Part shown: positions 6,146 to 8,026 of the stretch, piece by piece
Numbering within the stretch: the stretch's first letter is position 1
Layout: each line of letters opens with the position of its first letter
The notes under the pieces: generated by a model
Databases searched by the model: none
What the model saw: only the letters and a program-made list of their open reading frames with translations
Told to the model about the DNA's origin: nothing
Source: Planctomycetota bacterium
GTDB lineage: Bacteria > Planctomycetota > Phycisphaerae > UBA1845
Direction of reading: 5' to 3'
Assembly: GCA_022561255.1 (NCBI GenBank)
Contig: JADFRO010000123.1
Coordinates: 1-8,026 of the forward strand
DNA length: 8,026 bases
Position numbers and translations under genes: made by a program

Positions 6146-6547
6146 TCAAGCACGCGTCGCTCCGCCGCCACGCGCGGCACGGAACCCGGAGATCGCAAGC
6201 GAGAACCAGCCGAGCATCAAGAAAACGCCGCCGATCGGCGTTACCGGCCCGAGCCACGCGGGTGCGTCTTCACAAAGCGCTATCCAGTAGAGGCTTCCGG
6301 AGAAGAGGGCGATGCCGGCCAGCATAAAGATCCCGGCGACCCTGGCGCTTCGTGATTGCGAGTTTGCAAGTAGGGCGGCGACGGCCAGCAGGGCTAACGC
6401 ATGGTACATCTGGTATCGAGCGGCGGTCTCGAACGTCGCCATGGAACGCTCGGTCAGATGCTCACGGAGTGCGTGCGCACCGAACGCCCCCGCCACGACC
6501 GCCAGTAAGCCATTGATCGCCGCGACGACGACCCATCTTCCGTCCAT
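6146..6547 (-). CDS. DUF423 family small membrane protein (YgdD-like)
   Basis: A 133-aa inner-membrane protein with four predicted hydrophobic segments: about residues 6-24, 47-61, 69-90 and 101-123. The N-terminal NGLLAVVAGAFGAHALREHL and the following FETAARYQMYHALALLAV are the hallmark of DUF423. LFSGSLYWIAL and the glycine-rich PVTPIGGVFLMLGW also fit the family. Its biochemical role is not known. The start ATG 6547 directly follows the TGA stop of the fxsA-like gene. GGAG lies 8 nt before the ATG, inside the end of that gene, so the pair is very likely co-transcribed and coupled. Confidence 0.88.
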   Translation of the reverse strand: MDGRWVVVAAINGLLAVVAGAFGAHALREHLTERSMATFETAARYQMYHALALLAVAALLANSQSRSARVAGIFMLAGIALFSGSLYWIALCEDAPAWLGPVTPIGGVFLMLGWFSLAISGFRAARGGGATRA

Positions 6548-7042
6548 TCATGAATCTCCCGTCGAAGCGCGATCGTCCTCATCCTGATCGTGCGCAAAGG
6601 TCGCCCGTTGTTTGGTTTCCGAATGTGTAACCTCCACGTCGATGAACTCGTCGCGCGAGGTGTGATCGCCATGCAGGACAGTCACACGCTTGTGAAAAAA
6701 GTCGACCAGCGCACGGCCGACCCAGGCGCGGACCGGGCGGATCAGCAACAGGAGTCCCGCGACGTCGGTCAAAACGCCCGGAGTAACGAGGACCAGACCG
6801 GCGGCGAATATCAGGACGGCGTCGACGACCGCCGTTGCGTGCATAGTCCCGTCGGCCAAGTCCTGACGGACGCGAACCAGTGCCCGCAGACCCTCTCGGC
6901 GAGCGAGATACGCCCCGCCGGCACCCGTCCCGAGCACAATCAGCAGCGTCGGTCCCCAATCCAGCCAAGCGGCGAGGCGGAACAGGATGAACAGCTCGAC
7001 GACGGGGAGGAGGGTGAAAAGAAGGAACAATGGGAGCAGCAC
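6548..7042 (-). CDS. fxsA: FxsA family membrane protein
   Basis: A membrane protein of 164 aa from GTG 7042. LLPLFLLFTLLPVVELFILF starts the FxsA core. It is followed by WGPTLLIVLGTGAGGAYLARREG, a cytoplasmic stretch RVRQDLADGTM, then VDAVLIFAAGLVLVTPGVLTDVAGLLLLIRPVR, all in FxsA order. E. coli FxsA, when overproduced, relieves F-plasmid-dependent exclusion of phage T7; its normal job is unclear. The C-terminal 45 residues are polar and acidic, ending DQDEDDRASTGDS, as in many family members. The frame is open back to ATG 7204 and would add 54 Gly/Arg-rich residues unlike FxsA. I chose GTG 7042 because the family core begins there, though its ribosome site is weak. It overlaps nothing and abuts the DUF423 gene. 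Confidence 0.8.
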   Translation of the reverse strand: MLLPLFLLFTLLPVVELFILFRLAAWLDWGPTLLIVLGTGAGGAYLARREGLRALVRVRQDLADGTMHATAVVDAVLIFAAGLVLVTPGVLTDVAGLLLLIRPVRAWVGRALVDFFHKRVTVLHGDHTSRDEFIDVEVTHSETKQRATFAHDQDEDDRASTGDS

Positions 7043-7298
7043 GGTCCTTCGCCCAGCCTTTCCAGTGCTCGTATGGGTTGGGGCAACGGAGCACTTGAGC
7101 CCGCCACCGCGCACGGGCGAGCCTACCCGCGCGGCGCCGGCGCGTCCACCGGGGCGAGATAGGTGGCGGATCATCGTTTCGCGGGGTGAAAACGGCCCCT
7201 GCATAAGTGAACGGCCTCATCGGCATGTCCGATAAACCGTGGTGACAGCGGCAGGCGCCCGCCGTACGTCCGAGGTGCGCATACGTAGGCCTTTGGAA
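7043..7298. promoter_or_regulatory. divergent intergenic region between fxsA and the glycosyltransferase gene
   Basis: This stretch must carry the start signals for both directions. It holds a GC-rich palindrome, GCGCCGGCGC, near 7133-7144. It also holds a small dyad with arms ATCGG (7219-7223) and CCGAT (7229-7233) around a 5-nt centre, which may be a regulator site. I could not identify a reliable promoter in either direction. The part from 7043 to 7204 is also open in the fxsA frame and would be coding if fxsA started at ATG 7204. Confidence 0.3.
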
Positions 7299-8026
7299 AT
7301 GAGCGTGGACGATTCGTCAGCCAACTCAGACAGACACCGCACCAGTTTCACGCGGAGCGACTTCAGGCTTCTACTGCTTCTGTGCGCCATGGTTGTCGTC
7401 GTCTTCGGGAAGGACATCTCCGTCGGCGGTCTTCACGATGCAGACTCGGCCGCCCATGCGATGGACGGTGTGTTGATCCACGACTGGGTGGCGGCTGGTC
7501 CCAAGGTGTGGGGCGATCCGATGAGGTTCGCCGAAGCGCAATATGGTCACTATCCGACGTTGGGAATCGGTAGCCATTACCCACCCGGGTTCGCCGTGGT
7601 AGAGGCCGGGTTCTTCGCGGTATTCGGAATATCCGCAATAACAGCGAGACTCTGCGTCGTGTTCTTCGGCGTGCTCGCGGTGTTGGGTGCTTACGCATTC
7701 GTTCGCCCGATGACGGACCGTCTTACGGCAGCCATCGCATGCGTTCTATTGGTGACGTTCCCGGCGTCGACGACGTGGGGTCGACAGATCATGCTGGAAG
7801 TGCCGACCGTTGCGGTCTTGATTTGGGCGGCCGTGGCGATGCGATTCTACTTGGAGCGTCCCAGCGGCAGGCGCCTGGCGATCGTTCTGGCGGCGTCGTG
7901 TGTTGCTATCTTGTTCAAACAAACGGGGATCTTTCTGGTGGGGGCGGTTGCCCTAACCATCGCGTTTTGTTGTGTGCGGGGGCAGGTTCGAGTTGGGCAC
8001 GCGTTGGTGGCTGTGATCGTCGCGGT
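7299..8026 (+). CDS. GT-C membrane glycosyltransferase (GT39/ArnT-like), 5' part
   Basis: An open frame runs from ATG 7299 to the window edge, giving 242 codons without a stop. Family members usually have 450-600 residues, so more than half is missing. After a short polar N-terminus comes a first membrane helix (about 22-37). The loop HDADSAAHAMDG (46-57) follows, with the acidic pair Asp47/Asp49 where GT-C enzymes keep their catalytic acid on the outer face. HYPPGF (93-98), a helix near ARLCVVFFGVLAVLGAYAFV and GRQIMLEVP (161-169) match PMT_2/ArnT-type transferases, which move sugars from polyprenyl-phosphate carriers to lipids or proteins. The acceptor is unknown. Upstream in-frame GTG codons (7239, 7242, 7275) are alternatives. 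ATG 7299 has only a weak AGG 9 nt before it. The gene is divergent from fxsA. Confidence 0.72.
   Translation, partial: MSVDDSSANSDRHRTSFTRSDFRLLLLLCAMVVVVFGKDISVGGLHDADSAAHAMDGVLIHDWVAAGPKVWGDPMRFAEAQYGHYPTLGIGSHYPPGFAVVEAGFFAVFGISAITARLCVVFFGVLAVLGAYAFVRPMTDRLTAAIACVLLVTFPASTTWGRQIMLEVPTVAVLIWAAVAMRFYLERPSGRRLAIVLAASCVAILFKQTGIFLVGAVALTIAFCCVRGQVRVGHALVAVIVA

Noticed and set aside
7133..7144. GC-rich palindrome as a terminator
   Set aside because: It has no T tract and lies before gene starts, not after stops. Such palindromes are frequent in GC-rich DNA.
6590..7162. 190-codon plus-strand frame opposite fxsA
   Set aside because: It is antisense to the conserved FxsA core. Its Gln/Asp/Arg-rich translation matches no family I know.

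Overview
The window looks like a stretch of chromosome from a moderately GC-rich bacterium, most likely a planctomycete. That placement is inferred from three things: the form of the LexA winged helix (the GYSPTLQELADEL and TVFEHVEAL stretches), a GatCAB-type amidotransferase, and weak or missing Shine-Dalgarno sites in front of several genes. No phage, insertion sequence, tRNA, rRNA or CRISPR array is visible. Apart from one gene the coding content is ordinary housekeeping and membrane functions.

Left part, plus strand (1-2196): a short upstream region, then lexA, the SOS repressor/autoprotease, then after a gap holding a hairpin a 12-helix MFS-like membrane protein. lexA is the notable locus. 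Its reading frame (125-760) is broken by a single in-frame TAG at 470-472, between the autocleavage site and the catalytic domain. Everything on both sides of the TAG is well conserved and in one frame, with family-like spacing of Ala-Gly, Ser and Lys.

Middle and right part, minus strand (7042 down to 2242): six genes read right to left: an FxsA-family membrane protein, a DUF423 membrane protein, gatC, gatA, a GNAT-like acetyltransferase and an amidohydrolase-family deaminase. The first two abut. After a 91-nt gap the last four are packed with gaps of 3 and 9 nt and a 4-nt ATGA overlap, so they are probably one operon. gatC and gatA encode two of the three subunits that make Gln-tRNA(Gln) and/or Asn-tRNA(Asn) by transamidation; gatB is not in the window. 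The deaminase converges on the MFS-like gene, with a GC-rich hairpin between the two stop codons.

Far right, plus strand (7299 to the edge): the 5' part of a GT-C membrane glycosyltransferase (GT39/ArnT-like), divergent from fxsA and cut off by the window end.

TAG terminates gatC, gatA and the deaminase at positions where the families normally end, so TAG is a working stop codon here. The TAG in lexA is therefore best read as a nonsense mutation, a sequence error or a readthrough site, not as a reassigned codon.
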